Source: Spirulina subsalsa FACHB-351 (GTDB lineage: Bacteria > Cyanobacteriota > Cyanobacteriia > Cyanobacteriales > Spirulinaceae). Taken from it: a DNA stretch of 58,943 nucleotides. The stretch's first letter is position 1, and every line of letters starts with the position of its first letter. This document shows, piece by piece, positions 26,590 through 35,498 of the stretch. Both the position numbers and the translations under genes were made by a program. Under the pieces are notes generated by a model, which made no database searches, was not told the DNA's origin, and saw only the letters and a program-made list of their open reading frames with translations. The stretch covers positions 1-58,943 of the forward strand of contig NZ_JAIHOM010000016.1 of the NCBI RefSeq assembly GCF_026130165.1, read 5' to 3'.

Positions 26590-26799
26590 TTATTCCTTAA
26601 TCAGTTGTCTCAATTCGTCAATCTGGTTAGAAAACTTGAGGTTTCCTTGTTGTTGTTCTTTCTGGGCTGCTTGGAAATTCTCATAAATCTTATCGCGACG
26701 TTCTTCACGGAGATACTGCTGCAACAATGATTGAATTTCTTCTTTTTCATCGGTAGAAAGACTTTTAATTCCTTCAACTACATCATTAAATGTCATCAT
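26590..26799 (-). CDS. Antitoxin of the RelE-like pair
   Basis: 69 residues, helical and charged (SLSTDEKEEIQSLLQQYLREERRDKIYENFQ, then FSNQIDELRQLIKE), like small antitoxins paired with RelE/ParE toxins in cyanobacteria. No clear DNA-binding domain is visible. Two adjacent ATGs (MMTF) could start it. Assigned mainly by its length, its position just before the toxin, and the 2-bp gap. Confidence 0.7.
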   Translation of the reverse strand: MMTFNDVVEGIKSLSTDEKEEIQSLLQQYLREERRDKIYENFQAAQKEQQQGNLKFSNQIDELRQLIKE

Positions 26800-26830
26800 T
26801 GACGAAGCCTCACGGTACTAAATCACCTTT

Positions 26831-27163
26831 AATGATATTCTACTTCACCACTTAGCCGCACCCCCCACCACACCCCATCCTGGGACACCCCATGTCCCGA
26901 CGAAGACTCCCCGGAACCCACAACCCCCGCCCAACTGCGCCGCGCCCTCAAACCACTGCAACGCCGCCAACTCCTCCCCCACCGCGCCCTCCTTCTCACA
27001 GACGGAGAACATCCCACCCCGGAACTCATCGCCTTCTGTGAAAAAGGGGGTCATTGCCGTTGCCTTCCTCACTGACGACCCCCTAGACGCGCCGTTAAAA
27101 GGCTTTACCCCCAATCAACCCAATCTGATATCCGCTATTGAAACCTGGTTAGAGAAGATTTGA
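26831..27163 (+). pseudogene. Degenerate copy 2 of the NACHT gene 3' end
   Basis: From about 26865 the sequence follows the last 300 bp of the NACHT gene (CTGGGACACC, CCCGACGAAGAC, CCCAACTGCGCCGCGCCCTC, then ACCCCCAATCAACCCAA and AAACCTGGTTAGAGAAGATT) and ends at the equivalent TGA, 27161-27163. It has small insertions and frame shifts (GAAAAAGGGGGTCATTGCCG). The 30 bp before it, AATGATATTCTACTTCACCA onward, are also found before copy 4. Confidence 0.85.
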
Positions 27164-27221
27164 GGATTTGCATTTTTTAGGTTAAAATATCCATAGTTTT
27201 ATAGACAAAAGAAGATTGAAA

Positions 27222-27443
27222 ATGGTTAACTCCTTTGAATTTAAAGCGCAAATTAAACAAGGTATGATAGAAATTCCGCCCGAATATCAACAAAATATTC
27301 AAGAAGGAAGTGACGTTAAAGTGATTATTTTTTCAGAAGAAACAGCCAAACCCAGATTAATGGATCAATTAGCAGAACAACCCATTAGTGTGAAAGGGTG
27401 GAGCAAACCCACAAGAGATGAAATTCACGAAAGAAAATCATGA
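27222..27443 (+). CDS. Antitoxin of a VapBC-type pair
   Basis: 73 residues from ATG 27222: MVNSFEFKAQIKQGMIEIPPEYQQNI ... VKVIIFSEE. This resembles the beta-strand-rich antitoxins that pair with PIN toxins in cyanobacteria; the C-terminal half (ISVKGWSKPTRDEIHERKS) would wrap the toxin. Its stop overlaps the toxin start (ATGA, 27440-27443), which indicates translational coupling. Confidence 0.78.
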   Translation: MVNSFEFKAQIKQGMIEIPPEYQQNIQEGSDVKVIIFSEETAKPRLMDQLAEQPISVKGWSKPTRDEIHERKS

Positions 27444-27874
27444 TTCATCAAACAATATTTATTGATTCTAATATCTGGTTATATCGTTTATTAGCGGATC
27501 AAGACCCAAATCCCCAGGAGGATGCTAGAAAACGCAAAATAGCCGTTTCATTAACCAACCTAAACAATATCGTAGTCAGTACACAGGTTATTAATGAGAC
27601 TTGCTCGGTTTTAAGGAAAAAAGTTAATTTTCCTGAAACCCAAATTAGTCAACTGATTGAATAATTTGAACAACAATGTCAAGTGATAGATGTAACAACA
27701 GATATTCTGAAAAGAGCATCCCAATTGAGAATGAATTACCATCTATCTTTTTGGGATGGATTAATAGTGGCCAGTGCTTTATCTGGTAATGCAAACATTC
27801 TTTATTCAGAAGATATGCAAGATGGTTTAATGGTAGAGCATCAATTAACTATCATTAATCCTTTCAAAATCTAG
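27440..27874 (+). pseudogene. VapC-type PIN toxin with an in-frame stop
   Basis: Residues 1-74 (MIHQTIFIDSNIWLYRLLADQD ... STQVINETCSVL) carry the first Asp and the Glu of the PIN active site. After a single in-frame TAA at 27662-27664, the same frame continues (FEQQCQVIDVTTDILKRA ... HLSFWDGLIVASAL) with the C-terminal acidic motif, to a stop at 27874. The total of 143 residues plus stop is normal for VapC. One base change (for example CAA to TAA) would explain it, so the toxin is probably inactive while the antitoxin remains. Confidence 0.8.
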
Positions 27875-27899
27875 TTTCTCAAAGTCGAATTAACATTTT

Positions 27900-28097
27900 T
27901 TGGCTCAATGCCCCCTGCACCCTCGCTACGCCGCCACCTCAAACCACTGCAACGCCTCCAACTCCTCCCCCACTGCGCCCTCCTCTTCACGGACTGCGAA
28001 CATCCCACCCCGGAACTCATCACCTTCTGTTAAAAACTCACCAGGGTCATTGCCGTTGCCTTCCTCACCGACGAACCTCTAGAAGCGCCATTTTGAA
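27900..28097 (+). pseudogene. Degenerate copy 3 of the NACHT gene 3' end
   Basis: Matches the C-rich tail of the NACHT gene (CAAACCACTGCAACGCCTCC, GAACATCCCACCCCGGAACT, CATCACCTTCTGT) but contains a stop and deletions, and ends at CTCTAGAAGCGCCATTTTGA where it joins the toxin fragment that follows. Confidence 0.8.
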
Positions 28098-28298
28098 ACT
28101 GAAATTCAGCAAACCTTGAATCAACCCGATGCCATTTACCAAAGTCAGCGCGATATTAATGTTTTGCTATTTTATCGCACTATCAAAGCACAAAGATGGC
28201 TAGTTGCTGTTGCTCGGCGTTTAAATGGCGAGGGTTACTTGATTACAGCTTACCAAACTGATGCAATAAAAACCGGAGCGAAATTATGGCCCAAATAA
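28091..28298 (+). pseudogene. 3' part of a PBECR/RelE-like nuclease-fold gene
   Basis: The frame runs out of NACHT tail copy 3 and reads FETEIQQTLNQPDAIYQSQRD and then NVLLFYRTI, RWLVAVARRLNGEGYLITAYQTDAIKTGAKLWPK. The pattern NPDxIYxSxRD ... LFYR ... GxIITAYxTDxIK is typical of small phage- or toxin-associated proteins of the Barnase/EndoU/RelE-like nuclease group. Its N-terminal half is missing, replaced by NACHT-derived sequence, so it is broken. It overlaps the following DUF2283 gene by 13 bp, the usual arrangement for this pair. Confidence 0.65.
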
Positions 28299-28516
28299 AA
28301 GTATTTTACGAACCCGAAACCGAACTGTTAACCATTTTTTGGCAATCTCCCCGCCCCAATCAAATTGCGACCGAACTTGAAAACGACATCATCCTGTTTA
28401 AAGATGGAGATACCCATGAACCCATTGGCATCGAAATCTTGTCCTATCGTCCTGGCGATGACCGCATCAGTGGCATTTCCCTAGAACTCGGTCAACAAAA
28501 TCTTGTTAATACCTGA
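28286..28516 (+). CDS. DUF2283 family protein
   Basis: 76 residues: IKVFYEPETELLTIFW, ENDIILFKDGDTHEPIGIEIL. The pattern Y(D/E)xExDxLxIxF ... IGIEIL is typical of DUF2283. Members often follow small nuclease-fold or toxin genes and may act as antitoxins. Here it follows the broken nuclease-like gene with a 13-bp overlap. It appears intact. Confidence 0.75.
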   Translation: MAQIKVFYEPETELLTIFWQSPRPNQIATELENDIILFKDGDTHEPIGIEILSYRPGDDRISGISLELGQQNLVNT

Positions 28517-28519
28517 AAA

Positions 28520-28902
28520 AAATCAACCGAACTCACATCCAAGCAAAAATCGCTTTCCTCACCCACGAACCCCTAGACGCGCCGTTAAAAGGCTTTACCC
28601 CCAATCAACCCAAAATGATATTCTACTTCACCACTTAGCGGCACCCCCACCACACCCCATCCTGGGACACCCTATGTCCCGACGAAGACTCCCCGGACAC
28701 TAAAACCCCCGCCCAACTGCGCCGCCACCTGAAACAACTGCAACGCCGCCAACTCCTCCCCCACCGCGTCCTCCTTCTGACGGACTGCGAACATCCTCGC
28801 TTATGTTGCTAATACCATACAACAGGACGAAGACAGAGGTTAGAATTGAAAGGGACAAGAGCTAAATCCCAGATAGGGTTTAGGATCTAGCTCCTGCAAC
28901 CT
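28520..28902 (+). pseudogene. Degenerate copy 4 of the NACHT gene 3' end (rearranged)
   Basis: Two pieces in changed order. 28553-28613 matches the very end of the gene (CCTAGACGCGCCGTTAAAAG, ACCCCCAATCAACCCAA). Then comes the same AATGATATTCTACTTCACCA junction as before copy 2, followed by the earlier part (CTGGGACACC ... CCCGACGAAGAC ... GCGGACTGCGAACATCC-like) to about 28797. The remaining 100 bp to the gcvP stop hold nothing recognised. Confidence 0.75.
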
Positions 28903-31851
28903 TTACTGATAGGCTTCCATCCCCACACAGGAACAGACTAAATTGCGATCGCCAAAAGCATTATCAATCCGTCCGACAGGAGGCCAATACTTAAAGGACT
29001 TTAACCAAGGAGCCGGGTAGGCCGCCGCTTCCCGGGTGTAGGGGTGATTCCACTCGCCACAGATCAGGGATTCTGCGGTGTGGGGGGCATTCTTCAACAC
29101 ATTATCAGCCCCGTCTACCTTGCCCTCTTCAATGGCGATCGCCTCCTCATAAATAGCTAACATAGCATCACAGAACCGATCCAACTCCGCCAAAGACTCA
29201 CTTTCCGTCGGTTCCACCATCATAGTCCCAATGACCGGCCAGGACATAGTAGGGGCATGGAATCCGTAGTCCATCAGGCGTTTAGCCACATCATCCACTT
29301 CCACCCCAGCCCGCTTTTTCAAAGGTCGCAAATCAATAATACATTCATGAGCCACTAGCCCCGACTGCCCTTGATAGAGAATGGGATAAGCTCCCTCTAA
29401 ACGTTTGGCCATATAGTTCGCGCTCAGGATAGCCGCCTTCGTTGCCTCTGTTAAGCCTTGAGCGCCCATCATGGCAATATACATCCAAGAAATGACCAAA
29501 ATACTGGCACTGCCCCAAGGAGCGGCGGAAATCGCCCCAATTCCCTGACTATGACCTAAATCCACCACACAATGATTGGGTAGGAAAGGAACTAAATGAG
29601 CCGCCACCCCAATGGGACCCATCCCCGGCCCACCGCCCCCGTGGGGAATACAGAAGGTTTTATGTAGATTCAGGTGACACACATCAGCCCCCATATCGCC
29701 CGGACGACATAGCCCCACTTGGGCGTTCATATTCGCCCCATCCATATAAACCTGTCCCCCATAGTGATGGATGAGGGCGCAAACTTCCTGAATCGTCTCC
29801 TCAAACACCCCATGAGTGGAGGGATAGGTAATCATCAAGGCCGCCAAAGCCTCTTGATGTTTTTCCGCCTTTTGTTTTAAATCCGCCAGATCAATATTGC
29901 CGTTTTCGTCACACTTCACGGCCACCACCTTCATCCCACACATCACCGCACTGGCGGGGTTTGTGCCGTGGGCAGATTCGGGGATTAAGCAGATATTTCG
30001 TTCCCCTTCCCCCCGATGGTGATGATAGGCGCGAATGACTTGTAAGCCCGCATATTCCCCTTGGGATCCGGCATTGGGCTGTAAGGAGATGCCTGCAAAG
30101 CCCGTAATTTCGCCCAGCCAGGCCTCTAACTGTTTAAAGAGGGTTTGATAGCCTTGGGTCTGTTCCGGGGGCGCGAAGGGGTGAATTTTGCCCAACTCTG
30201 GCCAGGTGACGGGGAACATCTCGGCCGTGGCGTTGAGTTTCATGGTACAAGACCCCAGGGGAATCATGGAGGTGGTGAGGGAGAGGTCTTTACTTTCGAG
30301 TTGGTGGAGGTAGCGCAACAGTTCGGTTTCGGAACGGTGGGTGTTGAATACCCCATCCGTGAGATAGGGGCTGGTGCGGGTGAGATGGGGGGGAAGGGTG
30401 AAGGGCTGGGGCTGTTCAGCTTTTAGCTCTTCGACGGTAAAGGGTAGGCTTTCCCGGTGGGCGAAGAGGTGCCAGAGGTCGAGAACGTCTTGCAGGGTGT
30501 GGGTTTCATCAAAGGCAATGCAGACATAGCCCGGTTCTAATAGACGGAGATTAATGCCTTGGTGGGCGGCTTCCTTGACTAAGGCCTGGGCCCCTTGAGC
30601 GCCGACTCCGACGCAGATGGTATCAAAAACGGGTAGGTTTTCGACGGTGTAGTTGAGGTGTTTTAGCCCTTGGGCAAAGAGGACGGCGAGATCATGGATG
30701 TTTTGCGCGATCGCCTTTAAGCCACTAGCCCCATGATAAACCCCATACATCGAGGCAATCACCGCTAATAACACTTGGGCGGTGCAAATATTACTGGTGG
30801 CCTTATCCCGGCGGATATGTTGTTCCCGAGTTTGTAAGGCCAATCTTAGGGCGGGTTTTCCTTGGGCATCTTTAGACACCCCCACAATACGCCCCGGCAT
30901 TTGCCGTTTATAGGCTTCCTTGGTGGCGAAATAGGCCGCGTGGGGTCCCCCAAAGCCTAGGGGAACACCAAAGCGTTGGGTACTGCCTACGGCAATATCT
31001 GCCCCTAATTCACCGGGGGGCGTGAGGAGGGTTAAGCTGAGGGGATCGGCGGCCATAGTGACCAATGCCCCAATGTCATGGGCGTTTTCAATAAAGGTGC
31101 GATAATCATAGACGGCCCCATCGCTGGCGGGGTATTGGAGGAGAACACCAAAAACGGGGGTTTCGGTAAAGTCGAAGGTGTGATGATCTCCCACGACAAT
31201 TTCTAAGCCCAAAGGTTCTGCCCGTGTGACCACCACATCAATGGTTTGGGGGTGGCAAGCGTTGGAGACAAAGAAGGTCTGGGATTTATTTTTACACAGC
31301 CCATAACTCATGGTCATGGCTTCGGCGGCCGCGGTGCCTTCATCAAGGAGGGAGGCGTTAGCGATTTCTAGCCCCGTCAGTTCAATGATCATGGTTTGGT
31401 AGTTGAGGAGGGCTTCCAAACGACCTTGAGCGATTTCCGCTTGATAGGGGGTGTAAGCGGTGTACCAGCCCGGATTTTCTAGAATATTGCGCTGAATGAC
31501 GGGGGGAGTGATACAGTCGGAATAGCCCATGCCGAGGAAGGAACGGGCGATTTGGTTTTGAGTGGCGATCGCCTTTAAACTCTGGAGTGCTTCATATTCC
31601 GTTTGGGCAGCGGGGAGATTTAAACGAGAATTTAAACGAATGCCACGAGGCACTGCATCATCAATCAGTTGATCTAGGCTGCTATAGCCTAAAACCCTTA
31701 GCATAGTCTCCACATCCGCCCCCCGAAGACCAATATGACGCTTCACAAAGCGATCGCCTTGATGCGCTGTTTCGGCGCTCGATGGGGTGGTTTCGGCTAA
31801 TAACAGCGCCGTAGATTGGGCGTTGGGCAGTGTCCGATCTAGATTCAGCAT
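28903..31851 (-). CDS. gcvP: Glycine dehydrogenase (decarboxylating), P-protein
   Basis: 982 residues, full length for the fused P-protein. It decarboxylates glycine with pyridoxal phosphate and passes the aminomethyl group to GcvH in photorespiratory glycine breakdown. [30 protein letters not shown] near the N-terminus and [20 protein letters not shown] with the PLP-binding Lys in the second half are diagnostic. It stands alone here; gcvH is 20 kb away and gcvT is not in the window. I saw no convincing glycine riboswitch upstream. Confidence 0.98.
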   Translation of the reverse strand: MLNLDRTLPNAQSTALLLAETTPSSAETAHQGDRFVKRHIGLRGADVETMLRVLGYSSLDQLIDDAVPRGIRLNSRLNLPAAQTEYEALQSLKAIATQNQIARSFLGMGYSDCITPPVIQRNILENPGWYTAYTPYQAEIAQGRLEALLNYQTMIIELTGLEIANASLLDEGTAAAEAMTMSYGLCKNKSQTFFVSNACHPQTIDVVVTRAEPLGLEIVVGDHHTFDFTETPVFGVLLQYPASDGAVYDYRTFIENAHDIGALVTMAADPLSLTLLTPPGELGADIAVGSTQRFGVPLGFGGPHAAYFATKEAYKRQMPGRIVGVSKDAQGKPALRLALQTREQHIRRDKATSNICTAQVLLAVIASMYGVYHGASGLKAIAQNIHDLAVLFAQGLKHLNYTVENLPVFDTICVGVGAQGAQALVKEAAHQGINLRLLEPGYVCIAFDETHTLQDVLDLWHLFAHRESLPFTVEELKAEQPQPFTLPPHLTRTSPYLTDGVFNTHRSETELLRYLHQLESKDLSLTTSMIPLGSCTMKLNATAEMFPVTWPELGKIHPFAPPEQTQGYQTLFKQLEAWLGEITGFAGISLQPNAGSQGEYAGLQVIRAYHHHRGEGERNICLIPESAHGTNPASAVMCGMKVVAVKCDENGNIDLADLKQKAEKHQEALAALMITYPSTHGVFEETIQEVCALIHHYGGQVYMDGANMNAQVGLCRPGDMGADVCHLNLHKTFCIPHGGGGPGMGPIGVAAHLVPFLPNHCVVDLGHSQGIGAISAAPWGSASILVISWMYIAMMGAQGLTEATKAAILSANYMAKRLEGAYPILYQGQSGLVAHECIIDLRPLKKRAGVEVDDVAKRLMDYGFHAPTMSWPVIGTMMVEPTESESLAELDRFCDAMLAIYEEAIAIEEGKVDGADNVLKNAPHTAESLICGEWNHPYTREAAAYPAPWLKSFKYWPPVGRIDNAFGDRNLVCSCVGMEAYQ

Positions 31852-32143
31852 TCTTGACTTAAAAGTAAAGATAGAAAGTTAAATATTGTACAGTAATCCA
31901 CTCGCTCAGATGGTGGGCAAGTTTTCCCCCTACTATAGCTTGTCTCTTCGAGAGGGGGGATAGTGGAGTTAATGATAGAGCATCGGAAAGGGGCTGAAAC
32001 CTTAGTTTTCCAACCTTGAGGGGAAACATTCATGACAACTGAGGACTCATTAGCAAGACCTGAATGTTTATGATTTGAGCTGCTTTAGAACAGTTGAAGG
32101 GAATACTGTAGATTATTAGACTGGAATTCCTGCCATAGCTCCC

Positions 32144-33151
32144 ATGCCTGATGAACAACGTGCCGACTACGATTCTCCTTGGAAAGAAGCCATTTCCCTC
32201 TACTTTCCTGCCTTTCTAGAATTCTTTTTCCCTCACGTCTATCAAAGTATTGACTGGAGCAAAAACTACGAATTTTTAGACAAAGAATTCCAACAAATTA
32301 TTCGAGACACCGAAACCGGACGGAGAGATGCCGATAAACTGGTTAAAGTTTGGCTCAAAAATGGTCAAGAAATGTGGATTCTAATTCACATTGAGATTCA
32401 AAGTCAAGTTCAAGCTTTATTTGGCGAACGTATCTACATTTACAACAGTCGGATTTACGATGTATATCGCCGTCCTGTGTTAAGTTTAGCCCTGTTAGCT
32501 GATGAGCAAGAAAGCTGGCGACCTAACAGCTACAGCTACGAAATCCTAGGGGGTAGAATGACCTTAGAATTTCCCATGGTTAAACTCTTAGACTATGCCA
32601 CAGAAAGCTTAGAGTCCAGCGTAAATCCCTTTGGGGTGATAGTCCTAGCGCACCGAGAAACCCAAAAAAGTAGTAAAGACCCCCATCGTCGATATAGAGA
32701 GAAATTGAGAATAGCCAAAAGTTTATATCAACGAGGTTATGAGAGAGCGGATATACTAGAATTATTCAGACTGATTGACTGGATGATGAGGTTGCCGGAG
32801 TCGTTTCAGTCGGGATTTCAAAGAGAAATAGTTCGTTTTGAGGAGGAAAGTCAAATGCCGTATATCACCAGTATTGAACGTTTTGCCCGTGAAGAGGGAT
32901 TACAACAAGGATTACAACAAGGATTACAACAAGGATTAACACAAGGAATTGAGCAAGGGATTCTCCAAAAGAGTCGAGAAGACATTCTAGAGGTGCTAGA
33001 AGTGCGTTTTAGCTCGACCCGTGAAACAATCGTTGAGTTACTCAATCAAATTGAAGAGAAAACTGTCCTGTCCTCTCTCCTTCGGCAATCGATTACAGTG
33101 GATTCTCTCGACACATTTGAGGGAATTGTTATGGAACAGGTGTCCGATTGA
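32144..33151 (+). CDS. Rpn family recombination-promoting nuclease / putative transposase
   Basis: 335 residues. FPAFLEFFFPHVYQSIDW ... FLDKEFQQIIRDTETGRRDADKLVKVWLKNGQEMWILIHIEIQSQ contains the PD-(D/E)XK-type core (D, then HIEIQ) of the Rpn/transposase_31 group. Near residues 245-265 a Gln-rich run repeats GLQQ four times (12-bp repeats), before a helical C-terminus. Rpn proteins promote RecA-independent recombination. The first 60 codons and 45 bp of upstream DNA are duplicated 1088 bp downstream. Confidence 0.85.
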   Translation: MPDEQRADYDSPWKEAISLYFPAFLEFFFPHVYQSIDWSKNYEFLDKEFQQIIRDTETGRRDADKLVKVWLKNGQEMWILIHIEIQSQVQALFGERIYIYNSRIYDVYRRPVLSLALLADEQESWRPNSYSYEILGGRMTLEFPMVKLLDYATESLESSVNPFGVIVLAHRETQKSSKDPHRRYREKLRIAKSLYQRGYERADILELFRLIDWMMRLPESFQSGFQREIVRFEEESQMPYITSIERFAREEGLQQGLQQGLQQGLTQGIEQGILQKSREDILEVLEVRFSSTRETIVELLNQIEEKTVLSSLLRQSITVDSLDTFEGIVMEQVSD

Positions 33152-33186
33152 ACCTACTTGTTATCTGCCAACTTGGAGGTAGTAGA

Positions 33187-33420
33187 GGGAATACTGTAGA
33201 TTATTAGACTGGAATTCCTGCCATAACTCCCATGCCTGATGAACAACGTGCCGACTACGATTCTCCTTGGAAAGAAGCCATTTCCCTCTACTTTCCTGCC
33301 TTTCTAGAATTCTTTTTCCCTCACGTCTATCAAAGTATTGACTGGAGCAAAAACTACGAATTTTTAGACAAAGAATTCCAACAAATTATTCGAGATACCG
33401 AAACCGGATGTAGAGATACT
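33187..33420 (+). pseudogene. Partial duplicate of the Rpn-type gene (5' end)
   Basis: About 231 bp nearly identical to 32099-32329, including the start ATG at 33232, exactly 1088 bp downstream of the first copy. The similarity stops after ACCGAAACCGGA, where the sequence runs into the 3' end of the minus-strand glycosidase-like gene. The residual frame to 33495 is a chimera and is unlikely to be functional. Confidence 0.88.
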
Positions 33421-34407
33421 GACTGTTCCATCTGGTTGAAACTGAAACCACAAGGGATCGGAAAGACCATTCCCAAAATGACCCCCAATTTCTGACCAAT
33501 GAAACCCATAAAAAAGGGCTGAATTTTCTCCTTTAGGTTGGACAAATTTCCCGGCGTACAGTCCCGAAATTAACACTTTTGCCTTGGTTGTAAACGGTGG
33601 AAACTCTTGACAATCAAGAGAAACTGGTTCAGATACATGATAATAAGTTCCCGTGACACATTGACTCGGATCGGCCTCATACCGTTGGGCAGAACAATCT
33701 TTAGCTTGCGCCGAAAAAATCAGATAAAGTCGTTTAAAGTGACCGTTTTTATGCCAAAATACCTGGGGAACTTCCATTTGATAAAATTCTGGTGATTCTA
33801 TTAAAATGTGGGGCTGATTGTCCCACTGTTCTAGGTGATCGGAAACACAATAAACGACCATCCCTCCTCGATCAAGTGGCGCAGATTGTGACCGAGTACA
33901 AATAAAGGCATAATAGCGTTGATCTTCTCCTTGGATGACATAGGGATCTCGCCAGGCCACACCGTCTAAACCTGCGGCTGTGCCGGGATTGGCCAGGATG
34001 GGATTATGGGGGAAACGTTGCCAGTGGCGCAGATCTTCTGAGGTGGCTAAACCAATGTGTTGGGGGCGTTGCCACTCGTGGGCTGTCCACTGGGGGGCAT
34101 CTTGACGACGGCGACCTGTATAAAAAAGATAGTATTTTTGATCTTGTTGGATAATGCTACCGCTCCAGATGGCTAAATCATCCCAAGTGCCGGGTTTTCC
34201 GGGGGAAAAAGCGGGTTGAGGATGGGGGATGGTTTGCCATCCCCAAGGGGTGAGTTGACTATGGCCGAGGACGGCCTGATTATGTCTGCGTTCTGGGTTA
34301 TAGTGGCACTGGCTGGGGGAGGCTTGTAAGTAGAATAGATGCAGGGTGGAGTCTTGCCAAGTGAACCAGAAGTCCCAGATATATTGGTTTAAGGGGAACC
34401 ACGGCAT
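33364..34407 (-). CDS. Glycoside hydrolase of the five-bladed propeller type (GH43/32/68-like)
   Basis: 347 residues. NQYIWDFWFTWQDSTLHLFYLQA at the N-terminus carries the first catalytic Asp; GVAWRDPYVIQG has the WRDP motif and QMEVPQVFW supplies the Glu. This fits beta-fructosidase/arabinosidase-type five-bladed propellers, substrate unknown. There is no signal peptide. It is followed upstream on the same strand by a glycosyltransferase 18 bp away, so it may act in glycan synthesis or turnover. The last 16 codons lie in the duplicated Rpn sequence, so its natural C-terminus has probably been replaced. Confidence 0.8.
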   Translation of the reverse strand: MPWFPLNQYIWDFWFTWQDSTLHLFYLQASPSQCHYNPERRHNQAVLGHSQLTPWGWQTIPHPQPAFSPGKPGTWDDLAIWSGSIIQQDQKYYLFYTGRRRQDAPQWTAHEWQRPQHIGLATSEDLRHWQRFPHNPILANPGTAAGLDGVAWRDPYVIQGEDQRYYAFICTRSQSAPLDRGGMVVYCVSDHLEQWDNQPHILIESPEFYQMEVPQVFWHKNGHFKRLYLIFSAQAKDCSAQRYEADPSQCVTGTYYHVSEPVSLDCQEFPPFTTKAKVLISGLYAGKFVQPKGENSALFYGFHWSEIGGHFGNGLSDPLWFQFQPDGTVSISTSGFGISNNLLEFFV

Positions 34408-34424
34408 AGGGTGTTTGAGGTTAG

Positions 34425-35417
34425 TTAACGATTTTGTGTTTGTCGGACTTGTTGGGCATAGTCAGCAGGACGAAGTTTCCGCCATCGGTTTAATAGGGTA
34501 CGGCTGAGGGGCAGGGGAAGGTAAGATAAAAGAATAGCAAGGGTTGCTTTACGAGAGCCTCTGGTGTACTGACTGGACTGTTGAATGAGGTTTCGACCTT
34601 GGCTGTTGTGTCCGGCTTCAATGAGGCGCAATCCTAACATGAGTTGGCTTTCTGCGAGACGCGATCGCCTATTTTTTTCCAAAGACTCCCCATCAAACTG
34701 GAAATACTCTAAATAAGCCACTTTATCGGCAAGGTAGCGAATATCCCGTTGTAGGCCTTGTTGTTCGCCGTGGAAACGGTATTCCATGAGTAATTCGGGT
34801 AAGTAGTAGGCGACTTTTCCGGCTAAGGCTAACCGTACAAATAGGTCGTTATCTTCACAGTTTTGTAGGTTCGGTCGCATAAAATCAACGGTTTTCAAGG
34901 CGGAATACCGAAATAAGGTCGCCCCGACTTGAAAACTTTGTTGAACAAAGACTACTTCTAGGAGATTGTCTACAATCCCGGAGGGTAATTGATGTCGTCC
35001 CCAGCGTTGGGAATTGGCTTTAGTGGCTTCAGGATTCCGTTGATTTTGTTCATCAATTAACCAGTGATCGGTTCCGACAAAATCTACTTTAGGATGTTGA
35101 TCTAAAATGGCGCTGGTTTGGCGTAAAAAGTCGGGAGTGAGTCGATCATCATCGTCAAATTTAATAAAATACTCCCCGGTTGCGGCTTCATAACCGGATC
35201 TCATGTTATTGCTTTTGCCGATGTTGGTTTCATGGCGAATGTAGCGAATTCGGGGATCTTGGTATTCTGCCATCATTTGAGGGGTGCCATCGGTTGAACC
35301 ATCATCACAGACTACTAACTCCCAATCGGTATAGGTTTGAGCTAGAACACTGGCGATCGCAATACTTAGAAAATGTTGACGGTTGTAGGTGGGGACGCAA
35401 ACGGTAACTTTTGGCAT
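34425..35417 (-). CDS. Glycosyltransferase family 2
   Basis: 330 residues. PKVTVCVPTYNRQHFLSIAIASVLAQTYTDWELVVCDDGSTDGT is the canonical GT-A fold start, with the DDGS nucleotide-sugar site; KFDDDDRLTPDF supplies the DxD metal-binding motif. There are no membrane segments, so it is cytoplasmic or membrane-associated. It transfers a sugar in polysaccharide or glycolipid synthesis; donor and acceptor are unknown. It is divergent from the GT4 gene at 35499 and upstream of the glycosidase-like gene on the same strand. Confidence 0.93.
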   Translation of the reverse strand: MPKVTVCVPTYNRQHFLSIAIASVLAQTYTDWELVVCDDGSTDGTPQMMAEYQDPRIRYIRHETNIGKSNNMRSGYEAATGEYFIKFDDDDRLTPDFLRQTSAILDQHPKVDFVGTDHWLIDEQNQRNPEATKANSQRWGRHQLPSGIVDNLLEVVFVQQSFQVGATLFRYSALKTVDFMRPNLQNCEDNDLFVRLALAGKVAYYLPELLMEYRFHGEQQGLQRDIRYLADKVAYLEYFQFDGESLEKNRRSRLAESQLMLGLRLIEAGHNSQGRNLIQQSSQYTRGSRKATLAILLSYLPLPLSRTLLNRWRKLRPADYAQQVRQTQNR

Positions 35418-35498
35418 AATTTGTCAGTGGAAGGAGAGGGACTGGAAGATAGCATAGACTAGGATAGGCAAGGAATCCCAAGGACAGAAGGTTGAATC

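Noticed and set aside
31852..32143. Glycine riboswitch before gcvP
   Set aside because: The upstream region has short complementary stretches (CCCCC/GGGGG, TCTC-GA-GAGA), but I could not recognise the conserved glycine aptamer core.
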